A DNA stretch of 64,000 nt from Burkholderia sp. 9120 (GTDB lineage Bacteria; Pseudomonadota; Gammaproteobacteria; Burkholderiales; Burkholderiaceae): contig NZ_JQNA01000002.1 in NCBI RefSeq assembly GCF_000745015.1, forward strand, positions 5,952,001 through 6,016,000. The letters are read 5' to 3'. Shown here in pieces: positions 36,593 to 45,170 of the stretch. The notes under the pieces are model-generated. The model did not search any database and was not told the origin of the DNA. It saw only the letters and a list, made by a program, of their open reading frames with translations. Position numbers and translations under genes: made by a program. The number at the start of each line of letters is the position of its first letter. Positions within the stretch are counted from its first letter, which is position 1.

Positions 36593-37116
36593 TTGAACGT
36601 GACCGGTTCGCCGTTCTCACGATAAGCAAGCACCGTCGACGAACTGCCGCTATTCGCGTTGGTCAATCCCAGACCGCGTTGCCAGCTGTGAAACCACACC
36701 GGCCCCATCGCCGCAGACGAAGCGCTCAACGACTTCGACCGATAAGTCCGCGTGAACTGCATGGGCAGATCGTCACCGCTGACGAAATCGGCCTCTGTTA
36801 GCGTGACGGCGCCATTACCCGGATACACCGGATCAGCGATCGGACAACTGGCCTCCGGCTCGTTTGCCTTCGGCGCCGCGCACCATTGGTCAATCAGTGC
36901 AAGGTCGTTGATACACGCATAGTTGCCCATCCCGCCGGGCGTATTACCCACCACATCGAGACGGCACGTCTTCGATCCCGGCGTCGCACCGGACTGCGCG
37001 TAGAGCGTGAGACAGTCTGTCGCATTCGCGCCGAATGCGACCAACAGCAACGCGAACATGGCGAAAACGCGCGCCAGGTTTCCCGTCATTCCGCAAAACG
37101 GGTTCTCATTTTTCAT
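36400..37116 (-). pseudogene. Rhs-type toxin gene, N-terminal part (first frame)
   Basis: The first frame of the same locus. A Sec signal peptide is visible (VFAMFALLLVAFGANA, residues 17-32), then a Cys-containing region and the start of the Rhs/DUF6531-like domain (DPVYPGNGAVTLTEADFVSG, LPMQFTRTYRSKSL, GPVWFHSWQRGL). In-frame coding sense ends at Phe213 (codon 36480-36478); the remaining 25 residues to the stop at 36400 are out of frame. It is short for an Rhs protein, with few YD repeats, and has no VgrG or PAAR gene next to it. Export would be Sec-dependent. Confidence 0.6.
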
Positions 37117-37457
37117 ACGTCCCCCTTCTTTGTCATGCGTCGTTAGAAATCCGTAACGACCAGACGCTGAATCAGGGAGATAAAACTCAGAATAAGAGAA
37201 TTCGGAAAAACGAAAATTTGAAGCGCATCTTTACGAATGTGCGGAATTAACAGGCAGCACTCGGAAAGAGCTGCGCGCGATGCCATCTATTCCTACACGG
37301 CACGCCCAGACCTCGACATAAAGCCGAAGAAAAATCCAAACGATCAAAGTTAGCGATCGAGACGCACCGCGAATGCGGCGTCGATGACGACACGCCCTGC
37401 AGAAAAACCCGCCGAGCGTTAAAGTGAATCTCCCCACCCCACAGCGAGAAAATCACC
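37117..37457. other. Intergenic stretch, 341 bases
   Basis: The divergent region between the Rhs-type gene and the cupin gene. It is AT-rich compared with the rest of the window (notably 37170-37250). I see no gene, clear operator or terminator. Confidence 0.5.
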
Positions 37458-37727
37458 ATGGATCGCGAAGCATTCACTGAAAGCCTGACGAAAGACGGTT
37501 TCCCAGAAGCCGTGGTGACCAGGAAGGAACCCAACATCACGATGGCCGTCCACACGCATCCCTTCGAGGCCAAAGCGTTGATCCTGGAAGGCGAGCTGCA
37601 CATCGTCTGCGGCGACGAAGAACGGTTGTACCAGGTCGGCGACGTCTTCCACCTGGCGGCGAACAAACCGCATTCAGAGCGCTACGGTCCGAATGGCGTG
37701 ACGTATCTGGTGGGAAGGAAAGAGTAG
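37458..37727 (+). CDS. Small cupin-domain protein
   Basis: An 89-residue single-domain cupin. The metal-binding motifs are MAVHTHPFEAKALILEGELH (two His and a Glu in the first motif) and GDVFHLAANKPHSERYG (second motif His). Small cupins of this type bind a metal and act as enzymes or sensors; the substrate is unknown. It lacks any extra domain. It stands alone. Confidence 0.85.
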   Translation: MDREAFTESLTKDGFPEAVVTRKEPNITMAVHTHPFEAKALILEGELHIVCGDEERLYQVGDVFHLAANKPHSERYGPNGVTYLVGRKE

Positions 37728-37818
37728 AGAACTGCAGACAGGCAACTACGGGCGAGGCGATTCCGGTTTCAATCTCAAACATCGAGACACGCCACGCCCG
37801 CAGAGAGAAAACGTAGAT

Positions 37819-38934
37819 TCAAGCGCCCAACAACACCCCAGTCCTGAACGGGCGCGTCCCCGTCACGCGGCCCAACGGCGCACCCGTCGTCACGAAGCGA
37901 ATCGCGCGACGCATATAAAACACGCCTTCGGTATTGCTCGAAATCGTGGTGGTCTCATCCGTCAATGGATCGACGATATCGAACAGCGCCTGCCCAACGC
38001 GAATCGTCTCACCGATCTTCGCGCGATGAATGAGAATCCCGCTGACCGGCGCATAAAACTGCTCACTGCCCGCGAGCGGTGTCGCCGGCGAGCGCAACGC
38101 CGGCATCGGTTTCACTTCACGCCGAATCGCCTTGCGCCACACCAGATAATCGACAATCGCATCCGCGTCCTCTTGTGCCACTTCGTAGGACACATCGCGC
38201 TGACCGCGGCATTCCACCGTCACCGCAATCGCACCGTTCGGCACCGGTTTATCCGCCGGCATGTCCTGCTGCAATTTCCACCACAACAGGCTATGCGTCT
38301 CGTCGAACGATTCGCCGCCTGAGTTCGTCGCCAGCAACGACGCCTGCGCGCCAAGATACCGCGACAAAGGCTCGAACTCCGGCCACGCTGCCTCGCTCGT
38401 GTAGAGATGCATCGCCGCTTCCAGCGAGCAATGCAGATCGATCACCACGTCCGCATCGTACGAAAGCTTCAGCGAAGCCCATTGCAGCGACTCGAACTCG
38501 GTCAACGGTTTCTGCTCGGCCAGTTCCTCGGCAATCAGCTTCCGCACGAGCCGCACGTTTTCCGCGGCGTCGGAACCCAACACCTCTTTGGCCCGCGCGT
38601 TCAACTTCGTGAACTGCAGGAAATGGCGATTGAAGTTCTTCCCGCTGCCCAGATCGAAACGTCCAAGAAACTGTCCGAGCACGTATTGCCCGAGCCCCAC
38701 CGGATTCGCCACCGGCACGAGCACGATTTCCGCATCCAGCGCGCCTTGCTGTTCCAGTTCGAGCAAGCGGCGCTTCAGTAACACCGTCGCCAACATCGCG
38801 GGCGTTTCGTCGGCATGCAGCGACGACTGGATATAAATTTTCTGCCCACGATCCGTCGGGCCAAAATGAAACGACACCAGTTCACGGTGCGTGCCGATAG
38901 CCGGCGAGAGAAGCGGAATCGATTGCCTGTTCAT
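37819..38934 (-). CDS. Succinylglutamate desuccinylase/aspartoacylase-family deacylase
   Basis: A 371-residue zinc-dependent M14-like amidohydrolase. The metal ligands are visible in SSLHADETPA (His and Glu) and the later His in DLHCSLEA. A second EFEPLSRYLGAQ and GAIAVTVECRGQRDVSYE (catalytic Glu) match the AstE/AspA family. It would remove an acyl group from an N-acylated amino acid or related compound in the cytoplasm. A C-terminal biotinyl-lipoyl-like beta segment (VSGILIHRAKIGETIRVG) occurs in several family members. It follows the periplasmic binding-protein gene by 39 bases on the same strand, so both are likely cotranscribed. Confidence 0.85.
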   Translation of the reverse strand: MNRQSIPLLSPAIGTHRELVSFHFGPTDRGQKIYIQSSLHADETPAMLATVLLKRRLLELEQQGALDAEIVLVPVANPVGLGQYVLGQFLGRFDLGSGKNFNRHFLQFTKLNARAKEVLGSDAAENVRLVRKLIAEELAEQKPLTEFESLQWASLKLSYDADVVIDLHCSLEAAMHLYTSEAAWPEFEPLSRYLGAQASLLATNSGGESFDETHSLLWWKLQQDMPADKPVPNGAIAVTVECRGQRDVSYEVAQEDADAIVDYLVWRKAIRREVKPMPALRSPATPLAGSEQFYAPVSGILIHRAKIGETIRVGQALFDIVDPLTDETTTISSNTEGVFYMRRAIRFVTTGAPLGRVTGTRPFRTGVLLGA

Positions 38935-38973
38935 GAACGGAAAGCCTGGTGCGAAAGAGTAGGAGTAAAAGAA

Positions 38974-39741
38974 TCAATTGCCGTACGGATCGAAGTCGAA
39001 GTACTTCTTCGCGATCTGCGCGTAAGTGCCGTCCTTGAGCATGGAGACAATCGCTCCGTTGATCGATGCCTGCAACGCCGTCTCGTCCTTGCGGAGGCCG
39101 ATGCCCACACCGTGATCGCCCATGGAAAGCGGCTCGCCGACAAACGCAAAGCCCTTGCCCGCCGGCGTGCGCAGAAAGCCGTAATCCGCTTCCACGGTGC
39201 CGAGCAATGCGCCGTCAAGCCGCCCGTTCTCCAGGTCGGCGAATACTTCGTCCTGGCTCTTGTAGGCCACCACGTGCACGCCGTTCGGCGCCCAGTTCTT
39301 CAGCGCATACGACTCGAACTGCGTGCCCGACTGCACGCCGATCTGCTTGCCGGACAACGCGTTCATGCCGCCCGCGAGCGGCGAACCTTGCCGCGCGATC
39401 AGCCGCGATTTGAATTGAAACAGCTTCGACGAAAACAGAATCTGCTGCTCGCGCTTCTCCGTAATCGCCATCGACGACATGACGGCGTCGATCTTGCGCG
39501 CCTGCAGTGCCGGAATCATCCCCGAGAATTCGAGCTCCACCCACTGGCAGCGCGCGTGAATGCGCTTGCAGATTTCGTTGCCCAGATCGACGTCGAAGCC
39601 TTTGACGCTGCCGTCGGGCGCCTTGGAGTCCATCGGCGGGTAGGTCGGGTCGATGCCGAGGCGCACGGTCTGGGGCTCGGCGGCGAACGCGCCACTGCTA
39701 AAAGTCAGCGCGGCGCTCAGGATCATCAGCAGAATTTTCAT
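38974..39741 (-). CDS. Periplasmic amino-acid-binding protein (ABC type)
   Basis: A 255-residue solute-binding protein of family 3, similar to the lysine/arginine/ornithine and glutamine binders. A Sec signal peptide covers residues 1-20 (GAFA). The ligand site motifs are present: GIDPTYPPMDSKAPDGSVKGFDVDL, QWVELEFSGMIPALQARKIDA and the strand ending FAFVGEPLS (quoted as landmarks near residues 29-53, 66-86 and 175-183). No ABC permease or ATPase gene is adjacent, so it must share a permease encoded elsewhere or act as a sensor. The divergent LysR gene starts 122 bases away. Confidence 0.9.
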   Translation of the reverse strand: MKILLMILSAALTFSSGAFAAEPQTVRLGIDPTYPPMDSKAPDGSVKGFDVDLGNEICKRIHARCQWVELEFSGMIPALQARKIDAVMSSMAITEKREQQILFSSKLFQFKSRLIARQGSPLAGGMNALSGKQIGVQSGTQFESYALKNWAPNGVHVVAYKSQDEVFADLENGRLDGALLGTVEADYGFLRTPAGKGFAFVGEPLSMGDHGVGIGLRKDETALQASINGAIVSMLKDGTYAQIAKKYFDFDPYGN

Positions 39742-39828
39742 GGGAGACGGAGTGTGAGGTGAGCGGAGAACGACAGCCCTATCCTATGCCGCTCTTGTGC
39801 CTCAAAGAAGTCCCGTTCAGACTATCAT

Positions 39829-39848
39829 GATCACTTTTACCGATCACT
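39829..39848. promoter_or_regulatory. Direct repeat GATCACT in the SBP/LysR divergent region
   Basis: GATCACT occurs at 39829-39835 and again at 39842-39848, 13 bases apart, between the binding-protein and LysR genes. It may be part of the regulator's operator. LysR sites usually are T-N11-A inverted repeats, so this is only a candidate. Confidence 0.3.
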
Positions 39849-39863
39849 GGACCCCCAACCGCC

Positions 39864-40784
39864 ATGGCGTTGACGATCTCCCAGCTGCGCGCGTTCACCG
39901 CCGTGGCCGAGCATGGCAGCATCCGCGCGGCGTCGCGGGCGCTCGGCATTGCGCAGAGCGGCATCACGCAGCAGTTGCAGAACCTCGAATCGGTCCTCGG
40001 CGCGACGCTATTCACCCGCACGAATCGCGGCATTGCGCTGACCGCGCTCGGTCAGCGTTTGCTACAGCGGGCCGGCACGATCATCGGCGAATGCGAGCGC
40101 GCCGAGCAGGAAGTGCAGCAATTGCGCGGCGATTACGTCGGCGAAGTGACGTTCGGCATGACCACGGAACCGCTCGTCGACGCGCTCGCGCCGGTGTTGA
40201 CGCAATTTCGCACGCGCTTCGAGCGGGTCGCGGTGCATCTGCGCACCGGCACGTCGCGAATGATGATCTCGATGATTCGCGAAGGCACGCTGGACTTCGC
40301 GGTCGCGCTGGTGTCGAAGCAGACCGATACCGCCGACCTGTCGGTCACGCCGCTTTACCCGTCCGATCCGGTGGTGGTGTGCCGCCGGGGGCATCCGAAA
40401 GCAGGCGCGACGTCCTTGGCCGAACTGGTCGATTGCACCTGGGTGGCCACGCGTTCGCCGAATCTCACGGACGATCCGCGGGTCAGCCGTCTGCACCATC
40501 TGCTCGACAGTCACGGCTTGCCACCGCCGAACATCATCGCGACGATCGAGGGCCTGTACGAGACGCTGCATCTGGTCGGCGCGACGGATTGCCTGTCGCT
40601 GGAAGCATCGGCGGTGGCCACGCGCGGGCCGTTTGCCAGTGTGCTCACCGTCATTCCGTTGCGCGAGCGGGCGGTGGATCAGAACGTCTGCCTGCTGCAG
40701 CGCGCGGCGATTCCGCTCACGCCCGCCGCGCAGGAACTCTCGACGATGATCTCGTCGTACACGCGCACGGTGCGGGCGCGTTGA
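39864..40784 (+). CDS. LysR-family transcriptional regulator
   Basis: A 306-residue LysR regulator. The helix-turn-helix covers about residues 5-63 (LTISQLRAFTAVAEHGSIRA, GIAQSGITQQLQNLE). The effector-binding domain (about 92-300) belongs to the same fold as amino-acid binders. It is divergent from the binding-protein/deacylase pair, which it most likely regulates. Its inducer is probably the bound amino acid or a derivative; that is inference. Confidence 0.9.
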   Translation: MALTISQLRAFTAVAEHGSIRAASRALGIAQSGITQQLQNLESVLGATLFTRTNRGIALTALGQRLLQRAGTIIGECERAEQEVQQLRGDYVGEVTFGMTTEPLVDALAPVLTQFRTRFERVAVHLRTGTSRMMISMIREGTLDFAVALVSKQTDTADLSVTPLYPSDPVVVCRRGHPKAGATSLAELVDCTWVATRSPNLTDDPRVSRLHHLLDSHGLPPPNIIATIEGLYETLHLVGATDCLSLEASAVATRGPFASVLTVIPLRERAVDQNVCLLQRAAIPLTPAAQELSTMISSYTRTVRAR

Positions 40785-40831
40785 TCGTGCGTTCGGTGTA
40801 GCGCGGCGCGTCGACAGCAGTCGAGCCAGAA

Positions 40832-42109
40832 TCAACCGATCGTTTCGAGCGCGATCAACTCGTCGACGGTTTGGCGCCGCCGGATCATGCGCGGTTGGCC
40901 GTTTTCCAGCAGCACTTCGGGCGCAAGCGGCCGGCTGTTGTAGTTCGATGACATCGCCGCGCCGTACGCACCCGCATCGTGAAACACGACGAAATCGCCT
41001 ATCTCAGGTGTCGGCATCGTCCGGTTCAGCACGACGCCACCCTCCGCTTGCGTGAAGACATCGCCGGCTTCGCAGAGCGGGCCGGCTACGGCGAACGCGT
41101 TCAGCGCTGCACCGCTCGGCGTGCCGTCGCGTTTCAGCACCGTCATCTCATGATGACTGCCGTACAGCGACGGCCGGATCAGATCGTTGAATCCAGCGTC
41201 GACCAAAGCGAACTGCCGCGACGGACGACGATTCAACGCATGCACCTCGGCAACCAGCACGCCCGCTTCGGCGACAAGGAAACGTCCCGGTTCGATTTCA
41301 AGCCTCACGCGATGCCCGACATGCGCCTCGATCTGCCAACGCGCCGCGTCCCACAACCGGAAATAATGCTCGACGTCAATACGCGCGTCGCCGGTCTTGT
41401 ACGGCACCGACAAACCTCCGCCGGCCGAGATCGCTTCGATGTCGTGGCCTTGAAGGCCTTTGACCGCGTCGACCATCGCATCGCAGACCCGCGACAGATG
41501 CCCATAGTCGACGCCCGAGCCGATATGCATGTGCAGCCCAACCAGCTTCAATCGATAACGACGCACGATCTCCAGCGCCTTCGGCACGTCATCGAGCCAG
41601 ATACCGTGCTTGCTGTGTTCGCCGCCCGTGTTGGTCTTGTTGCTGTGTCCGTGGCCGAAACCTGGGTTGATCCGCAGCCACACACGATGGCCTTCGGGCG
41701 CATGTCGGCCGACGCGTTCGAGCATGTCGAGCGACCCGGCGTTGACGGTAATGCGATGCTCAACCACGGTGGCGAGCGTCGTGTGATCGATCAGATCCGC
41801 CGTAAAAACCACGCCTTCAGGATCGCTGTCCGGCGTGAATCCCGCGGCAAGACTGCGTGCGATTTCACCGTGCGACACGGCGTCGACCCTCACGCCAGCG
41901 TTGCGCATCAGTTTCAGAATGTGCAGATTCGAACACGCTTTCTGCGCGTAGCGAATCACGTCGAAACTGCGCAGCTCGGCGATCCGTTGACGGATCACAT
42001 CAGCGTCATAGACCCATAGCGGCGTGCCGTGCTGCTGGGCAAGTTCGACAAGTTGTAGCGGATTGAATGGCGTCACGGTTCCCGGCTCTCGATGTTCAAG
42101 CGTTGGCAT
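40832..42109 (-). CDS. lysA: Diaminopimelate decarboxylase
   Basis: A 425-residue PLP enzyme that decarboxylates meso-diaminopimelate to L-lysine, the last step of lysine synthesis. The pyridoxal-binding Lys is in RYAQKACSNLHIL, the PLP phosphate loop is SAGGGLSVPY, and the substrate Cys is in GPLCEAGDVF, with YGAAMSSNYNSRPL near the end. The sequence closely follows the E. coli LysA pattern (for example NPGFGHGHSNKTNTGGEHSKHGIW), rather than the form usual next to cyaY in beta-proteobacteria. The ATG at 42109 was chosen; upstream codons are shadow. It diverges from the lysR gene by 79 bases. Confidence 0.95.
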   Translation of the reverse strand: MPTLEHREPGTVTPFNPLQLVELAQQHGTPLWVYDADVIRQRIAELRSFDVIRYAQKACSNLHILKLMRNAGVRVDAVSHGEIARSLAAGFTPDSDPEGVVFTADLIDHTTLATVVEHRITVNAGSLDMLERVGRHAPEGHRVWLRINPGFGHGHSNKTNTGGEHSKHGIWLDDVPKALEIVRRYRLKLVGLHMHIGSGVDYGHLSRVCDAMVDAVKGLQGHDIEAISAGGGLSVPYKTGDARIDVEHYFRLWDAARWQIEAHVGHRVRLEIEPGRFLVAEAGVLVAEVHALNRRPSRQFALVDAGFNDLIRPSLYGSHHEMTVLKRDGTPSGAALNAFAVAGPLCEAGDVFTQAEGGVVLNRTMPTPEIGDFVVFHDAGAYGAAMSSNYNSRPLAPEVLLENGQPRMIRRRQTVDELIALETIG

Positions 42110-42142
42110 GCATGACATGATGCGGAGAAATCGGCATTCAGT

Positions 42143-42156
42143 AAAATACCTATTTT
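42143..42156. promoter_or_regulatory. Inverted repeat AAAATA-cc-TATTTT between lysA and lysR
   Basis: A perfect 6-bp palindrome around two bases, in the 79-base divergent region. The AT-rich block may be the -10 region and/or the operator through which LysR controls lysA and itself. Confidence 0.5.
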
Positions 42157-42188
42157 TCAACGATCCATTCATTTCTGATATACCCATC

Positions 42189-43118
42189 ATGGCGCCCACC
42201 CACCGGCATATCGAAGTCTTTCGCGCGCTGATGACAGCAGGCAGCGTCACCCGCGCCGCCGAAATGCTCTTCACCTCGCAGCCCACGGTAAGCCGCGAAC
42301 TCGCGCGCATGGAGCAAAGCATCGGCTTCGCGTTGTTCGAACGCGTGCATGGGCGGCTGCGTCCCACGTTGTCCGCGTTGACGCTCTTCGACGAAATCAA
42401 GCGCGCGTATGTCGGCCTCGAAAGGGTGGCCTCCACGGCGGCGAGCTTGCGTGAATTCCAGGGCGGGCAGCTTTCCCTCATCGCGTTGCCCGCGTTTTCA
42501 CATTCCATCCTGCCGGGCGCGTCGAAACGCTTTCACGACGCGCAGCCCGACGCGAGTCTGTCGATCGCCACGCAGGAATCGCCCTTTCTCGAAGAATGGC
42601 TCACGGCGCAGCGGTATGACCTCGGCCTCACCGAGCACGGCGCGCCGCCGGCCGGCACCCGCCTGACGCCCCTGCTCGAAGTGGACGAGGTCTGCGTGCT
42701 GCCCGACGGGCATCCGCTGCTGGCCAGGCGGGTGATCGCGTTGAAGGACTTCGCGAACCAGCCGTTCATCAGCCTGTCGTCGAACGATACTTACCGGATT
42801 CAGATCGACGAAGCCTTCGCTCGCGCCGGTATCGCGCGTCGGCAGACCGTCGAGACACCCACCGCCGTTTCCGTGTGCGGTTTCGTGCGGCAAGGCCTCG
42901 GCGTGGCGATCGTCAATCCGCTGACTGCGCTCGATTTCGTGGGGCGGCAGTTGCATATCCGCCCGCTTGCTGTGTCGCTACCGTTTCGCGTGAGTGTGAT
43001 TCATCCGGAGCATCGACCAGCTCATCCGCTCGCCGGCGCGTTCGTTCAAGCGCTGCAAAGCGAGGCTGCCGCGCTGCGGCTACAATTGAAAAGTCACACC
43101 GGACGCAAGCAGCCATAA
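42189..43118 (+). CDS. lysR: LysR, activator of lysA
   Basis: A 309-residue regulator that gives the LysR family its name. The helix-turn-helix region (HRHIEVFRALMTAGSVTRAA, then TSQPTVSRELARMEQSIGFA) and downstream SLREFQGGQLSLIALPAFSH, LEEWLTAQRYDLGLTE, NPLTALDF follow E. coli LysR closely. In E. coli it activates lysA when lysine is low, with diaminopimelate as co-inducer, and is divergent from lysA as here. The ATG at 42189 is chosen by homology; the longer reading frame begins inside the lysA gene. Good match in both sequence and gene order. Confidence 0.92.
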   Translation: MAPTHRHIEVFRALMTAGSVTRAAEMLFTSQPTVSRELARMEQSIGFALFERVHGRLRPTLSALTLFDEIKRAYVGLERVASTAASLREFQGGQLSLIALPAFSHSILPGASKRFHDAQPDASLSIATQESPFLEEWLTAQRYDLGLTEHGAPPAGTRLTPLLEVDEVCVLPDGHPLLARRVIALKDFANQPFISLSSNDTYRIQIDEAFARAGIARRQTVETPTAVSVCGFVRQGLGVAIVNPLTALDFVGRQLHIRPLAVSLPFRVSVIHPEHRPAHPLAGAFVQALQSEAAALRLQLKSHTGRKQP

Positions 43119-43382
43119 CGCCGTTGTCCGATCAGCGACACCTACGAGACGAACCGCCTTGACCGTCCTTCGCGGCGAGCGAGGCGCGTTAGGTCCCTTC
43201 TCAGCACACGGCCGTTCGCATCGCGCGAACCCACGCCGATCCACCCGGCAATCAGACCGGGCACGCTTCACGCTAAGCACCGTAGCAAACCGATTGCGGA
43301 CGTGACCTGCGCATTGATCGCGCATTCGTGCCGTATGAAGTGTTCCCACGTAAGTCGTAGACCATCAACCGGAGTTTCCCAA

Positions 43383-44237
43383 ATGATGAATCGAGACAAT
43401 CCCGTCTGGCTGATCACAGGCTGTTCCACCGGCTTCGGCCGTGAACTCGCGAAGCTGGTGCTGGAGCGCGGCTGGCGCGCGGTGGTGACCGCGCGCGACG
43501 CGTCGAAAGTGAAAGATATCGCCGAAGCGCACGGCGACCGCGCGCTAGTGTTGCCGCTCGACGTGACGAACCTCGCGCAGGTCGAGGACGTGGTCAAGCA
43601 GGCGAAGCAGCGTTTCGGCCGCATCGACGCGCTCGTCAACAACGCGGGTTACGGCTATCTGGCCGCGGTGGAAGAAGGCGAAGACGCCGAAGTCCGCGCG
43701 ATGTTCGAGACCAACGTGTTCGGTCTGGTCGACATGACGAAAGCGGTGCTGCCGATCATGCGCGAGCAGCGCGGCGGGCTGATCGTCAATGTGTCGTCGA
43801 TTGGCGGCATTACAAGTTTCGCGGCGACCGGCTATTACCATGCCACCAAGTACGCGGTCGAAGGGTTGTCGGAGTCGCTGGCGGCGGAGGTGAAGCCGCT
43901 CGGCATCGACGTGCTGATCGTCGAGCCGGGACCGTTCCGCACGAACTGGGCGGGACCGTCGATCAAACAGTCCGCCACGCTGATCGACGACTATGCGAGC
44001 ACGGCCGGCGAGCGCCGCAAGCAGACCGAAGCGCGCAGCGGCAAACAGGCGGGCGATCCGGTGCGCGCAGCGCAGGCGATCATCGACGCCGCGCTGTCGG
44101 ATACGCCGCCGTTGCGTCTGCTGCTTGGCAAGATGGCGCTCGAATTGGCGCGCAAGAAGCTTGACTTCATGCGCGGCGATTTTGATGCGTGGGAAGCGGC
44201 AACCGTCGGCGCGGATTATCCGGAAGGGGCGGGTTAA
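43383..44237 (+). CDS. Short-chain dehydrogenase/reductase
   Basis: A 284-residue NAD(P)H-dependent oxidoreductase of the classical SDR family. The nucleotide loop is TGCSTGFGRELA, the structural NAG motif is in LVNNAGYG, the catalytic Ser is in IVNVSSIGG, and YYHATK supplies the Tyr-x-x-x-Lys pair. Length and the EPGPFRTNW segment match the group often named oxidoreductase/retinol dehydrogenase-like. Substrate unknown. The first ATG of a tandem ATG pair at 43383 with an upstream GGAG site is chosen. A hairpin follows the stop. Confidence 0.93.
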   Translation: MMNRDNPVWLITGCSTGFGRELAKLVLERGWRAVVTARDASKVKDIAEAHGDRALVLPLDVTNLAQVEDVVKQAKQRFGRIDALVNNAGYGYLAAVEEGEDAEVRAMFETNVFGLVDMTKAVLPIMREQRGGLIVNVSSIGGITSFAATGYYHATKYAVEGLSESLAAEVKPLGIDVLIVEPGPFRTNWAGPSIKQSATLIDDYASTAGERRKQTEARSGKQAGDPVRAAQAIIDAALSDTPPLRLLLGKMALELARKKLDFMRGDFDAWEAATVGADYPEGAG

Positions 44238-44246
44238 GGGCGCCGG

Positions 44247-44280
44247 ATGGCCCGGCGTGTTTTGCCGGGCCGTGATTTTG
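44247..44280 (+). terminator. Likely terminator after the SDR gene
   Basis: The stem GGCCCGGC (44249-44256) and GCCGGGCC (44264-44271) closes a GTGTTTT loop and is followed by GTGATTTTG. The U-tract is interrupted, so termination may be partial. Confidence 0.55.
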
Positions 44281-44339
44281 TCGTGCTGTTGCTGGGGTCG
44301 ATCAGCCGATCAGCCGATCAATCAACCGGTCGGCCAAAC

Positions 44340-44750
44340 TCAAAACTCAACCAACGCAAAATCTTCCTTGCCCACGTCGCACAGTGGGCAACGCCAATCC
44401 GCCGGCACATCCGCCCAGCGCGTGCCCGGCGCGATATTCTCTTCCGGCAGACCGGCGGCTTCGTCGTAGATCCAGCCGCAGATCACGCAGACCCATTGCT
44501 TGAAGTCATCCACCAGGACTGGCGCGTCGGTCACCGGCACGTCCGCCACTTGCGCATCCGCCGACGCGTCGAGGCTCACCACCAACGGCGCGGCAGTTCC
44601 GCCGCTCGTCCCGGCGAGACGCGCCTGCAGGCTTTCCAGCAGCCGCTGCGCCTCGGCCAGCGTCAAATCGATCCAGTACGGATCGCCGGCACCGTCATTG
44701 AGCCGCTCGGCGGAAAACTGGATTTCTACGGCTACGCCCTTCTTGTACAT
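44340..44750 (-). CDS. Rubredoxin with an N-terminal extension
   Basis: A 136-residue protein. The last 55 residues are a rubredoxin, with an iron centre bound by Cys88, Cys91 (CVICG), Cys121 and Cys124 (CPLCDVGK); it carries single electrons, for example to alkane hydroxylases or oxygen-detoxifying enzymes. The first 80 residues form an extra domain (YKKGVAVEIQFSAERL, DLTLAEAQRLLESLQAR) followed by an Ala/Val/Asp-rich linker; I do not recognise it. The ATG at 44750 is chosen; the upstream codons have poor composition. It follows the tiny membrane-protein gene on the same strand. Confidence 0.88.
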   Translation of the reverse strand: MYKKGVAVEIQFSAERLNDGAGDPYWIDLTLAEAQRLLESLQARLAGTSGGTAAPLVVSLDASADAQVADVPVTDAPVLVDDFKQWVCVICGWIYDEAAGLPEENIAPGTRWADVPADWRCPLCDVGKEDFALVEF

Positions 44751-44856
44751 GGCAAATCGGAATATCGAGGAAGCCGGCAGCGCGTCCCGCAAGAAGACTT
44801 CTCGGGGAGCACACCGGCATAGGTCGGAAGCGTCAAACTGAAACTTCGCAGCGGGG

Positions 44857-44973
44857 TCAGACGAACTGGTTCAGCACGATGGCGGCAATCAGGCCGGCAC
44901 CGCCGATGAGGCCCAGCAATTGCAGCAGAGTGAGGGATTTACGCGATGCGGTAGGGGTTTGTTGCGAAGTCAC
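44857..44973 (-). CDS. Tiny single-pass membrane protein, 38 aa
   Basis: A short open frame starting at GTG 44973 (or TTG 44988, adding five residues) and ending in TGA. The product starts with a polar stretch (MTSQQTPTASRKS), then a hydrophobic helix (LTLLQLLGLIGGAGLIAAIV) and ends in LNQFV. The clear polar/positive N-terminus and single hydrophobic helix indicate an inner-membrane microprotein with the N-terminus inside. It precedes the rubredoxin gene by about 105 bases on the same strand. Function unknown, possibly a partner of the rubredoxin system. Confidence 0.55.
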   Translation of the reverse strand: MTSQQTPTASRKSLTLLQLLGLIGGAGLIAAIVLNQFV

Positions 44974-45170
44974 GGGCTGGGTCTTCAAAGTCGGAAAAAG
45001 CGAAATGGTACACGGGTCCGCGACCGGCACATGCCGTTTAGCGCAAACCCGCGTGCATCAGATGCAATATCGGATGCCATTATCGCCGCTCGACGGCCGC
45101 TCATTACCTACCGAACGGAGATGGACTCATTCCCCGCGCGGCGCAAAGGCAATGGCAGCGGCAACACCCG

